A DNA stretch of 12,071 nucleotides from positions 1-12,071 of the forward strand of contig CAYVKY010000069.1 in NCBI GenBank assembly GCA_964452115.1. The letters are read 5' to 3'. Shown here one piece after another: positions 5,546 through 12,071 of the stretch (position 1 is its first letter; the number at the start of each line of letters is the position of its first letter). The notes below the pieces were generated by a model. The model did no database searches. It had not been told where the DNA came from and saw nothing but the letters and a program-made list of their open reading frames with translations. The position numbers and the translations under genes were made by a program. The stretch comes from CAYVKY01 sp964452115 (lineage in GTDB: Bacteria; Bacteroidota; Ignavibacteria; Tepidaquicellales; Tepidaquicellaceae).

Positions 5546-7399
5546 TTATTTTACAAAAATCAACTTTTTCACGTAAGTGAATCCATTCACATCAAGTTTA
5601 TAGAAATAAACTCCGCTCGGAAGATTTGATGCATTGAAATCAAGTGAATATGATCCTGTCTGTTTGATTTCATTTACAAGTACTGATACTTCTTTCCCGA
5701 GTACGTCATAAACTTTCAGAGTTACAAATCCCGTCCTTGCAATATCAAATGATATCCGGGTAACGGGATTGAATGGGTTCGGATAATTCTGCCTGAGATT
5801 ATACTTATCAGGTATTTTAGTATCACCTCCCACCGATATGACACCCGGATTACATCCCGCAGATACATATACTCCGGAACCGCTTCCTACCGAGAATACA
5901 GCAAAGCAACTGTCCGAAGCAAATCTATATCCTGCCCTGATAGGCGTGTAGTCCGGGGAAGCAGCAGCAGGGTTCACTTGAACAGCAGGAAACATAAAAC
6001 CTCTGGTTAGACGGGCAACGAAAATATTTGAATATGTACCATTACTTTTTGAGTTTGCATAGCCGATTCTGAAAGTATTTGGAGCCTTATAAATTGCGGT
6101 TACATCTGTATATAAGGTAGTATCAGTTGAACCATCAATAAAAGTACCTGTCCAGCTTGAGCCGTTATTTGTCGTTTTATAGCCATAGCAATCCCAGTCA
6201 TTTCCGGAATACAATCTTCTGTCCACTATTATTCCGGTAGTAGAATCATATCCCGTGAATGCAATTTTCGGCATCATTGAACTATGTGTCTCCGATATTT
6301 GCGGGACATATACCGGAAGTGCTGCACCATAATCCTTGGAATAGATAAGATATAAATCATTCGTATTACTTTTATACAAGCTAAACACTGAAATTAATGT
6401 AGCATGTCCAAGTGAATCCGAGAATGCAATATCACAGAAAGCCTTAGCTGTGTCCGGCTGATCCGGGGCAACCCAATAGTAGGTTCCAATCGATGAAAAG
6501 TTTCTGTATGTAATGGTTGGAGTTGAGGCAAACGGATTTGATATATACATAAATTTTGTTTTTAAATCATGTACACCCGTGCTTTTAAGAGAGTCCATTA
6601 TAAGAAGATTGTACAAATAAGCACCTGAATATTTTGCATTATCTGAAGTAATACGTGAGTTAATTATTTTAACATTTGTGGAAGGATTATACAAACCGGA
6701 ATAATAGAATGACGATCCGTCGGATTTAAATCTGGATATGGTGCTGTAATTTATATTTGAGCCTGTAACACCGGCTGTCATATATATATAAGCATCAGTG
6801 CCGTTATTTATTGCTTCGATATCAAGTTCATCATTTCTGAAATGCATTCCATTGGATGTATATGCGATATAAGTAAAATAAACCCAGTGGATTCCATCGT
6901 CCGTGGATTTAAAAAGTTTCAGAGTATCTGAACCTGGCGGATTAAATTGCGTAGCAGCAACATATATAGTGCCTGTTACTATGTCTGTAGTTGTTGCTTT
7001 TGCCCAGAAGCCGTATGTGTCATTTATTATAGTGAAATAATAATCCAGATCGCTGCCGATATCCTTATTTACTATTCCATATACAGCTTTAGGCACATTT
7101 TCCGAGCCGTCCGAATGAATTGATTTATTACCCGTGATTGCATCCAGATCCAGCTGCAATTTCTCGGCTAAAATATTATCCCCCCGAAGTCTTGCTTCGT
7201 TTATTTCTTTGACAGTTTCCTCAAGTTTCTCTCTGTCATATTTAATTTGTTTTGCTTTTGAGATTGTTTCCTCCATCCCCTTTGGCAATTCATTTCCGAA
7301 GACAACAGTTTTATCACTCAAATCTTTTTGAGCCATTGCCAAAGAAGGCAAAATTAACGACAAGCTAAAAATCATGCAAATTACTTTTAGATGCCTCAT
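5546..7399 (-). CDS. Secreted Asp-box (BNR-like) protein with T9SS sorting domain, copy 2
   Basis: Paralogue of the protein at 3431-5284, with the same 617-residue length and the same domain order. The signal peptide is MRHLKVICMIFSLSLILP followed by cleavage near AMA-QK. The charged helical segment after it differs more between copies (ETISKAKQIKYDREKLEETV here). Asp-boxes are STDDGIHW (165-172) and TTNNGSSW (409-416), and the cysteines near residues 322, 403, 498 and 516 are kept in both copies. The C-terminal sorting domain (YNLRQNYPNPFNP, KVYDVLGKEVSVLVNE, SGVYFYKL) predicts T9SS export and removal of that domain. A strong AAAGGAG precedes the ATG. Equal length, no visible indels and intact export signals in both copies suggest both are still functional, with different expression or ligand use. 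The gene is separated from ppa by 260 nt, so it probably has its own promoter. Ligand or substrate unknown. Confidence 0.95.
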   Translation of the reverse strand: MRHLKVICMIFSLSLILPSLAMAQKDLSDKTVVFGNELPKGMEETISKAKQIKYDREKLEETVKEINEARLRGDNILAEKLQLDLDAITGNKSIHSDGSENVPKAVYGIVNKDIGSDLDYYFTIINDTYGFWAKATTTDIVTGTIYVAATQFNPPGSDTLKLFKSTDDGIHWVYFTYIAYTSNGMHFRNDELDIEAINNGTDAYIYMTAGVTGSNINYSTISRFKSDGSSFYYSGLYNPSTNVKIINSRITSDNAKYSGAYLYNLLIMDSLKSTGVHDLKTKFMYISNPFASTPTITYRNFSSIGTYYWVAPDQPDTAKAFCDIAFSDSLGHATLISVFSLYKSNTNDLYLIYSKDYGAALPVYVPQISETHSSMMPKIAFTGYDSTTGIIVDRRLYSGNDWDCYGYKTTNNGSSWTGTFIDGSTDTTLYTDVTAIYKAPNTFRIGYANSKSNGTYSNIFVARLTRGFMFPAVQVNPAAASPDYTPIRAGYRFASDSCFAVFSVGSGSGVYVSAGCNPGVISVGGDTKIPDKYNLRQNYPNPFNPVTRISFDIARTGFVTLKVYDVLGKEVSVLVNEIKQTGSYSLDFNASNLPSGVYFYKLDVNGFTYVKKLIFVK

Positions 7400-7659
7400 T
7401 TATTTCTCCTTTTTTGGGTTAATGAATAAATACGTTTACATTTATTTTAACATAATCATATTAATAATTTTGTTCAATATATTTGCAACACTTTCCAGAT
7501 GTTCAGAATGTTAGTGAAGTCCTCAAAACTCCGTTAAATGAATTCGCCTGATTTAAGTTTTCAATAAGTGATACAAAACGTTACCCCGAAAGCATGGATA
7601 ATTGTGCTCAGAAATTCAGAATATATAAATTTTTCCGAAAAATTAATTTAAAGATATAT

Positions 7660-8334
7660 TCAGATCTGCCGTTTCAGAAGTTCATTCATTTCGCTGAAAT
7701 ATTCCATATAATCCTGATAAGCACAGTTAATAACTTCAAACGCTTCATCCTTACCATACACGCTGTGTATCTCACAGATTCTCTTTCCCGTATCAGGAGC
7801 CTGCTTATAAGTAAGGAAATAATGTTTAAGTCTTTCGATCAATGATCTCGGCACATCGCTGATATCCTGCCATCCTCCGTAAACTGCATCTTTTTGCATT
7901 ACAGCAATAATTTTATCATCTGCTTCATCACCGTCAATCATCCTTAAACCTCCGATAGGGGCAGCATGAACGAGGATATCATTATGCGTAAGAATCTTTT
8001 CTGTAAGCACAAGTATATCGAGCGGATCAGAATCCCCTTTTATTTTTTTCCTTCCGGTTTTTTGACGGCACAGTTCAGCAACTCTTTCCCCGCAATATGT
8101 CTGCGGAATAAATCCATAGGGTGTGGGACATACATTTGAAAACATCTGCGGTCTGTCAATCATCAGGTACCCCGTTGACTTTTCAAGTTCATATTTTACA
8201 GTATCAGCCGGAACTATTTCAATATAAGTGGTTACTATTGAGGGAGCATGCAGCCCTATCGGCACACCATGCCAGGGATGTGCTTTTAATATTGATCTGA
8301 TGTGTTTCCACATTTCTTCGTAATTTTTTTTCAT
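7660..8334 (-). CDS. ppa: Inorganic pyrophosphatase, family I (soluble, Mg-dependent)
   Basis: The enzyme hydrolyses pyrophosphate to two phosphates in the cytoplasm (EC 3.6.1.1), pulling DNA, RNA and aminoacyl-tRNA synthesis forward. The family I signature D-x-D-P-x-D is present as DSDPLD (101-106). Other active-site positions known from the E. coli enzyme also align: Lys47/Glu49 (KYELEK), Arg61 (MIDRP), Tyr73 (PYGFIP), Asp134 to Lys141 (DGDEADDK) and Tyr176-Lys177 (YFLTYK). At 224 residues it is longer than the about 175 of E. coli, with an N-terminal extension (HPWHGVPIG) and an insert around 81-100. This matches my memory of the Bacteroidota/Chlamydia-type subgroup. The gene starts 12 nt after the ruvA stop and so is probably the last gene of the recJ-yebC-ruvC-ruvA transcript. 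Its last codons lie inside the duplicated unit, but the reading frame is intact. Confidence 0.96.
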   Translation of the reverse strand: MKKNYEEMWKHIRSILKAHPWHGVPIGLHAPSIVTTYIEIVPADTVKYELEKSTGYLMIDRPQMFSNVCPTPYGFIPQTYCGERVAELCRQKTGRKKIKGDSDPLDILVLTEKILTHNDILVHAAPIGGLRMIDGDEADDKIIAVMQKDAVYGGWQDISDVPRSLIERLKHYFLTYKQAPDTGKRICEIHSVYGKDEAFEVINCAYQDYMEYFSEMNELLKRQI

Positions 8335-8346
8335 TTTTTTCTTTAA

Positions 8347-8952
8347 TTAAATAATTTCTAACGCAGCTTTTACCAAATCGCCTGTTGTGTATTCCCTGCC
8401 GTCATAAGACTTCAGCACTTCCCTGATGAGCCGTTCGGCTTCAGACCTTGAGTAGCCGAGATTCAGCAGAGCATTCATTGCTTCGAACCTCGGCTGTTCT
8501 GTCCCTCCGGCTGCTTCGGGTGATAATTCAGCCATTATATTCTGGGAAATTTTTGAAATCCTGTCGTGAAGTGTTACATAAATCAAATCGAGTTTTTTAG
8601 TGCCGATTCCGGGTATTTTAATCAATGCTGCATTTCTTTTATCCATAATAAACTGAATCAGGTCTTCAGGGAATGTATAGCTCAGAATCGTATGAGCTGA
8701 TTTTGCACTGATGCCGTTCACATTCATAAGCATTTTAAAAATTTCTCTTTCCGCCTCACCTGAAAATCCGTAAAGGTTCATTCCCGTTTCTTTCACATCA
8801 AGATAAGTCATAATCACTTTTTCAGAATCATCCGAATCAAGAGATTCAAAAAGTTTTTTTGTAATGGAAACGGAATATCCCACTCCGTTTACATCGAGCA
8901 GAATTTCGAAATTCTTTTTTGATATTACTTTTCCTCTTAACTGTGAAATCAA
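8347..8952 (-). CDS. ruvA: Holliday junction DNA helicase subunit RuvA
   Basis: RuvA tetramers bind four-way DNA junctions and load the RuvB motor for branch migration; RuvC then cuts the junction. At 201 residues it has the usual size. Domain I (1-62) begins with the standard M-I-x-x-L-R-G-K and contains DVNGVGYSVSI. Domain II has two helix-hairpin-helix motifs, NVNGISAKSA (77-86) and IPGIGTKKLDLI (113-124); the second departs from the usual GIGKKTAERL. Domain III (about 154-201), which contacts RuvB, includes EAMNALLNLGYSRSEAERLI. The start codon is TTG at 8952, one base after the ruvC stop codon; no Shine-Dalgarno is seen in the A-rich region before it, so translation is probably coupled to ruvC. 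The protein homology begins exactly at this TTG. ruvB is not in the window. Confidence 0.97.
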   Translation of the reverse strand: MISQLRGKVISKKNFEILLDVNGVGYSVSITKKLFESLDSDDSEKVIMTYLDVKETGMNLYGFSGEAEREIFKMLMNVNGISAKSAHTILSYTFPEDLIQFIMDKRNAALIKIPGIGTKKLDLIYVTLHDRISKISQNIMAELSPEAAGGTEQPRFEAMNALLNLGYSRSEAERLIREVLKSYDGREYTTGDLVKAALEII

Positions 8953-8953
8953 T

Positions 8954-9511
8954 TTATTTTATTATTTTATTCTGATGGTGCATTATGTAGTCAGCCCATC
9001 CGTTTTTATTTTTTCTTTTTCCTCTGTTAACAGGCAGGCTGTTTCCCTGCGAGAAAAAGTGGCAAAGCGCCACAGCAAGTGCATCGGAAGAATCTATGTA
9101 TGCAGGGTTTTCATTCATCACCAATATTGACTTTACGTAATTCAGCACATTATTTTTACTCGATGCGCCGTTTCCCGTAACGGATTTTTTTACTTCCCTC
9201 GGTGAATATTCTGTCACTTCCATACCAGAGTTCAGAGCCGCTAAAATCGCCACTCCGCGGGCTTGTCCGAGTTTAAGCGTTGATTGTATATTCTTCCCAT
9301 AGAACGCAGTTTCAATTGAAAGGCAGTCCGGCTTATAATTTCCGATTATAATCATCAAATCATCATAAATTTTCTTAAGCCTAACAGTAAGCGGGTCTTT
9401 ATAGGAAAGTTTTACCACTCCGTAACCTATCATACCGGGGTGATTACTTTTATCTTCAATTATACCGTAACCTGTAATCAGCGAACCCGGGTCAACGCCA
9501 AGAATTCTCAT
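8954..9511 (-). CDS. ruvC: Crossover junction endodeoxyribonuclease RuvC
   Basis: RuvC is the Mg-dependent resolvase that nicks Holliday junctions symmetrically (EC 3.1.21.10, formerly 3.1.22.4), acting with RuvAB at the end of homologous recombination. The 185-residue protein has the RNase H-like fold motifs: ILGVDPGS with catalytic Asp7, LSIETAFYGKN with Glu67, and YIDSSDALAVALCH with Asp140 and Asp143. These correspond to the four acidic residues of the E. coli enzyme. The segment QARGVAILAA and the DNA-contacting region VKKSVTGNGASSKNNV are also typical. The C-terminus has a basic tail (NRGKRKNKN). The ATG lies six bases after the yebC stop, and ruvA follows one base after the ruvC stop, so the three are read as one unit. 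Confidence 0.97.
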   Translation of the reverse strand: MRILGVDPGSLITGYGIIEDKSNHPGMIGYGVVKLSYKDPLTVRLKKIYDDLMIIIGNYKPDCLSIETAFYGKNIQSTLKLGQARGVAILAALNSGMEVTEYSPREVKKSVTGNGASSKNNVLNYVKSILVMNENPAYIDSSDALAVALCHFFSQGNSLPVNRGKRKNKNGWADYIMHHQNKIIK

Positions 9512-9517
9512 ATCCGA

Positions 9518-10237
9518 TTAAAAGTCTGCGTTTGTATAGACGTTCTGAACGTCATCGTGCTCTTCGATTGCTTCAATGAACTTAATGACATCGGCTGCCG
9601 CTTTCTCATCAGTGGCAACTTTGTTTTTGGCAACAAACTGAAGCGAGGCATTTTCAATCTTGTACTTTTTCTCTTCAAGCGTCTTGCGGACTTTTTCAAA
9701 ATTTTCAACCGAACTCACCACTTCAAAAACATCGCCTTCATCAATCAGGTCGTCAGCATCTGCCTCGAGAATCACTTCCATAAGTTCGTCTTCGGTATGA
9801 TTTTCTTTTGTTATCAGTATCACGCCTTTGCGTTCAAACATCCACGCCACAGAACCGCTTTCTCCGAGATTGCCGTTGTATTTGCTTATCATATGGCGGA
9901 GTTCAGCTACGGTTCTATTGCGGTTATCGGTGATGGTCTCGATTATCACGGCAAGTCCGTGCGGAGCATATGCTTCGTAATTAATTTCTTCATACCTCAC
10001 GCCTTCGAGCTCGCCTGTCCCTTTTTTAATGGCTCTTGTGATATTATCCTGAGGCATATTGCTGGATTTTGCATTAGCAATTGCAAGTCTCAGGCGCGGA
10101 TTGCCTGCAGGGTCGCCGCCGCCGTCTCTTGCGGAGATAGTAATTTCCTTTATAATTTTAGTAAATACTTTCCCTCTGGCAGAATCGGTTGCTGCCTTTT
10201 TTCTTTTAATGGTCGCCCATTTGGAATGTCCTGACAT
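9518..10237 (-). CDS. yebC: YebC/PmpR family protein (YebC/TACO1)
   Basis: Members of this family were long annotated as DNA-binding regulators. More recent work on bacterial and mitochondrial (TACO1) relatives points to a role at the ribosome in relieving stalling on proline-rich stretches. The 239-residue protein carries the family hallmark at its very start, MSGHSKWATIKRKKAATDSARGKVF, interrupted nowhere. The family regions GGGDPAGNPRLRLAI, NMPQDNITRAIKKG, YEAYAPHG, NRTVAELRH and GSVAWMF follow. The tail is acidic. yebC directly upstream of ruvC is a widespread arrangement and is seen here with a six-base gap. The ATG at 10237 has only A/T-rich sequence before it and no Shine-Dalgarno. Which activity this copy has cannot be read from the sequence. 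Confidence 0.97.
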   Translation of the reverse strand: MSGHSKWATIKRKKAATDSARGKVFTKIIKEITISARDGGGDPAGNPRLRLAIANAKSSNMPQDNITRAIKKGTGELEGVRYEEINYEAYAPHGLAVIIETITDNRNRTVAELRHMISKYNGNLGESGSVAWMFERKGVILITKENHTEDELMEVILEADADDLIDEGDVFEVVSSVENFEKVRKTLEEKKYKIENASLQFVAKNKVATDEKAAADVIKFIEAIEEHDDVQNVYTNADF

Positions 10238-10259
10238 AAAGTTTAATTATTTTATTATA

Positions 10260-11993
10260 TTAATTTTTAATTTCTAAGTCGCGCACATTTAATGTCAGCG
10301 AATGAAAATTTTTATACTTCTGATTTATGCTGTAACATACATCGCAGATTTTTCCTTCGGACAAAACACTGTTCGTGCCTGCTGCATAAGGCAGATAGGC
10401 GTTAACTGATGTATTCGTTTCATTCTCTTTAAATCTTATTAAGTGCGAATTGTTTCTGAGCAGACGCGGCTCGCCGTCTATCACGAGATTCTTAGTCATA
10501 AAAAGCGGCTGCGGATTTCCGGGTCCGTAAGGCGGAAAATAATTCAGTATGTACAAAAATTCCCTGTTTATTTCTCCTAACTTTATTTCTGCTTCGATTT
10601 CAAAATCAGTTGTCGTATCAATGTTTTTATAAACAGTCGAAGCATATTCAAAAAATTTTTCCTTGAAAATTTCCAGATTACCCGGGTCAAGTTCCAAACC
10701 TGCAGCGTGATAATGCCCTCCGTATTGAATCAAATATTTCTGACAATATTTCAGCGCTTCATACATATTAAAACCGTTCATGCTTCGTGCGCTGCCTTTC
10801 ATAACACCGTTGCATGTAGTAAGTACAACCGTCGGGAGATTATACTTCTCCACAAGCCTTGCGGCTACGATGCTTACAACACCGGGATGCCATGCGGGAT
10901 TGTGAAGTATAATCGAATTAATATTTTTATCCTGATATTCGCTTTCAATCATTTCCGTTGCCTGTTTAGTAATCTCATATCCCTTTTCGCGTTTATCGCT
11001 GTTAGTTTCATCCATATCCGATAGCATTTCTTCAAGTTTGCCGTCATCTTCACAAATAAGAAATTCGAATGCCCTCTTTGCGTCGCCCAGACGGCACACT
11101 GCATTGAGTTTAGATGCAATTGAAAAAATCACGCCTGTATTATTGATTTCATAATTCTGATGCTCAATCGAATCTGTAAGTTTTTTCAGAGAAGGTCTCT
11201 GCCTTTTGTTTAGAAGGTCAAATCCGATATCAACTATTATGCGGTTTTCATCAATCAGCTGCGAAAAATCCGTGGCGGTAGCAATTGCCACATAATCCAG
11301 AAGACTGTAAGGATAATCCGGCTCGCCAAGATAATTGCACACTGCCTGAATCAGTTTAAAAGCTACTCCCGTGCCGCATAAATTTTTTGAAGGATATTCG
11401 CAGTCAGGCCTCAGCGGATCAAGCACTGCGAGTGCATTCGGAATCTGCTCGGGAAGCTGATGGTGGTCGCAGATTATAAATTCTATTCCAATTGAATTCG
11501 CAAGTTCAACTTTCTGATATGCGGTAATTCCGAAATCAATTGCGACGATAAGCTTTATGCCCATATCCTTTGCAAGATATATCGACTGCTCTGAAATGCC
11601 GTGCCCTTCGGACTCGCGCTCGGGTATATATACTTCGCACTCGATTCCGAATTTTTTCAGAAAATTATGAAATATCGCCGCGCCGCAAGTGCCGTCAACA
11701 TCATAATCTGTCGTAATCATAATTTTTTCTTTATCATCAATTGCTTTCAGAATTCTATCGCAGGCAATATCCATATCTTTCATTAAGAATGGATCATAAA
11801 GTTTATTCGAACTTGGTTTGAAAAATTTAAGAATCTCCTGATGGTTGGTAATTCCACGAAGATATAAGAGGTGAAGGAATGTATCCGATAGTTTGACTTT
11901 ATCCTTTACATTTTCAATAAACGATATATAGTCCTTACTACTACCATGGATATCCTCCGTAGATAATGTTTTTAATTTCCAATTTTTTTTCAA
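10260..11993 (-). CDS. recJ: Single-stranded-DNA-specific 5'-3' exonuclease RecJ
   Basis: RecJ degrades single-stranded DNA 5' to 3' in recombination, mismatch and base-excision repair. At 577 residues it is full length. The DHH domain has DYDVDG (Asp96, 98, 100), VAIDFGITA (Asp153), the namesake DHH (176-178) and LCGTGVAFKL (205-213); Asp242 in ATATDFSQL stands where most RecJs have ADVVPL. The DHHA1 domain includes HPGVVSIVAARLVEKY, KGSARSMNGF and YGGHYHAAGL, and a C-terminal OB-fold part holds PYGPGNPQPLF. Several motifs differ from textbook RecJ (for example KLNAVCRLGDA for the usual RINAAGRLGDA), but all metal-binding residues I can place are kept. The start is a TTG (11991-11993) giving KKNWKLK, the normal RecJ opening; an in-frame TGA lies just upstream. 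It begins the recJ-yebC-ruvC-ruvA-ppa series, 24 nt after a tRNA. Confidence 0.96.
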   Translation of the reverse strand: MKKNWKLKTLSTEDIHGSSKDYISFIENVKDKVKLSDTFLHLLYLRGITNHQEILKFFKPSSNKLYDPFLMKDMDIACDRILKAIDDKEKIMITTDYDVDGTCGAAIFHNFLKKFGIECEVYIPERESEGHGISEQSIYLAKDMGIKLIVAIDFGITAYQKVELANSIGIEFIICDHHQLPEQIPNALAVLDPLRPDCEYPSKNLCGTGVAFKLIQAVCNYLGEPDYPYSLLDYVAIATATDFSQLIDENRIIVDIGFDLLNKRQRPSLKKLTDSIEHQNYEINNTGVIFSIASKLNAVCRLGDAKRAFEFLICEDDGKLEEMLSDMDETNSDKREKGYEITKQATEMIESEYQDKNINSIILHNPAWHPGVVSIVAARLVEKYNLPTVVLTTCNGVMKGSARSMNGFNMYEALKYCQKYLIQYGGHYHAAGLELDPGNLEIFKEKFFEYASTVYKNIDTTTDFEIEAEIKLGEINREFLYILNYFPPYGPGNPQPLFMTKNLVIDGEPRLLRNNSHLIRFKENETNTSVNAYLPYAAGTNSVLSEGKICDVCYSINQKYKNFHSLTLNVRDLEIKN

Positions 11994-12017
11994 TTCTACT
12001 CATATTAAATTAATTAG

Positions 12018-12071
12018 TGCTCAAAGAGGGACTCGAACCCTCACCTCAATTGCTGAGACTACACCCTGAAT
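12018..12071 (-). tRNA. tRNA-Leu (anticodon CAG), 3' part; 5' part lies beyond the window edge
   Basis: Read on the - strand, 12071-12018 gives the anticodon loop TTCAGGG with anticodon CAG (12066-12068) and the 3' half of the anticodon stem TGTAG. A long variable arm closed by CTCA/TGAG, as in class II tRNAs, comes next, then a T-arm GAGGG-TTCGAGT-CCCTC, the acceptor strand TTTGAGC and discriminator A. The large variable arm, CAG anticodon and A discriminator all indicate leucine. CCA is not encoded. The D-arm and 5' acceptor strand are not in the window, so pairing of the acceptor could not be checked. recJ starts 24 nt downstream on the same strand. Confidence 0.9.

Larger units (their letters stand above)
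5478..7715. repeat. Tandem duplication, unit copy 2 (terminator - T9SS gene - ppa 3' end)
   Basis: Second copy of the unit described at 3359-5481. It opens at the junction TCCT (5478-5481), carries the second copy of the dnaK terminator and the second T9SS gene, and ends inside the intact ppa gene at TCCT 7712-7715, where the homology of the relic also ends. Both T9SS genes share the ribosome-binding stretch just upstream (TTCTCCTTTTTTGG then TTAATGAAT on the + strand); farther upstream the copies have drifted and differ in length. Confidence 0.75.

Noticed and set aside
3431..7399. Annotating the paired proteins as sialidases because of Asp-boxes.
   Set aside because: Only two Asp-boxes are seen, no catalytic Arg triad, Tyr/Glu pair or RIP motif is evident, and Asp-boxes occur in many non-enzymatic beta-propellers.
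7449..7477. Sigma-70-like promoter for the second T9SS gene (TTGAAC, 17 nt, TATGTT on the - strand).
   Set aside because: Only 4 of 6 bases match in each box in very AT-rich DNA, this lineage may use a different promoter consensus, and no equivalent is convincing before copy 1.
7628..7644. 7-bp A/T-only hairpin downstream of ppa as a terminator.
   Set aside because: The stem has no GC pairs and no clear U-run follows on the - strand. The rest of 7400-7659 shows nothing beyond the ribosome binding site of the T9SS gene and drifted duplicate sequence.
9440..10234. Long + strand open frame (about 264 codons) opposite yebC.
   Set aside because: It lies antisense to a fully conserved YebC, has the odd Phe/His/Cys-rich composition of a shadow frame and no ribosome binding site.
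1..12071. Mobile element, prophage, CRISPR or defence island.
   Set aside because: No transposase, integrase, spaced repeats or defence genes are visible. The only large repeat is the tandem duplication, which lacks element ends or its own enzymes.

Overview
The window reads as a piece of chromosome from an AT-rich, free-living member of the Bacteroidota/Chlorobiota side of the tree, most likely an Ignavibacteria-like lineage. The best clue is a pair of secreted proteins ending in a type IX secretion (T9SS) sorting domain of the 'QNYPNPFNP...GKEV...G.YFYKL' kind. Supporting clues are A-rich translation starts with few Shine-Dalgarno sequences, and a large Bacteroidota/Chlamydia-like family I pyrophosphatase. 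The lineage is inferred from protein style, not from a database search.

Left part (1-3420, + strand). A small secreted protein of unknown function with one FG-GAP/VCBS-like motif (205-747) is followed by a heat-shock pair: an Hsp20 small heat-shock protein (897-1334) and DnaK (1418-3358). hsp20 is preceded by an essentially perfect sigma-54 (-24/-12) promoter. A separate inverted repeat lies about 105 bp upstream of the predicted start, where an enhancer-binding protein could sit. A 30-bp self-complementary element lies between hsp20 and dnaK, and a strong terminator follows dnaK.

Middle (3359-7715). Two tandem paralogues, each 617 aa and on the - strand, encode exported Asp-box (BNR-like) proteins with T9SS sorting domains. 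The layout shows they arose by one tandem duplication. The repeated unit begins with the dnaK terminator, runs through the T9SS gene and ends inside the 3' end of the pyrophosphatase gene. The junction therefore carries a copy of that terminator and a 19-codon relic of a second ppa C-terminus. The same four bases (TCCT) occur at both parental breakpoints and at the junction.

Right part (7660-12071, - strand). A compact cluster is read right to left as tRNA-Leu(CAG), recJ, yebC, ruvC, ruvA, ppa, with gaps of 1-24 nt. It combines recombination/repair nucleases (RecJ, RuvC), the Holliday-junction binding subunit RuvA, the ribosome-associated YebC/PmpR-family protein and inorganic pyrophosphatase. 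ruvB is not in the window. Two of these genes (recJ and ruvA) start with TTG. The tRNA is cut by the right edge.

No CRISPR array, insertion sequence, phage module or defence system is visible. The most interesting items are the sigma-54 control of hsp20 and the readable scar of the tandem duplication.
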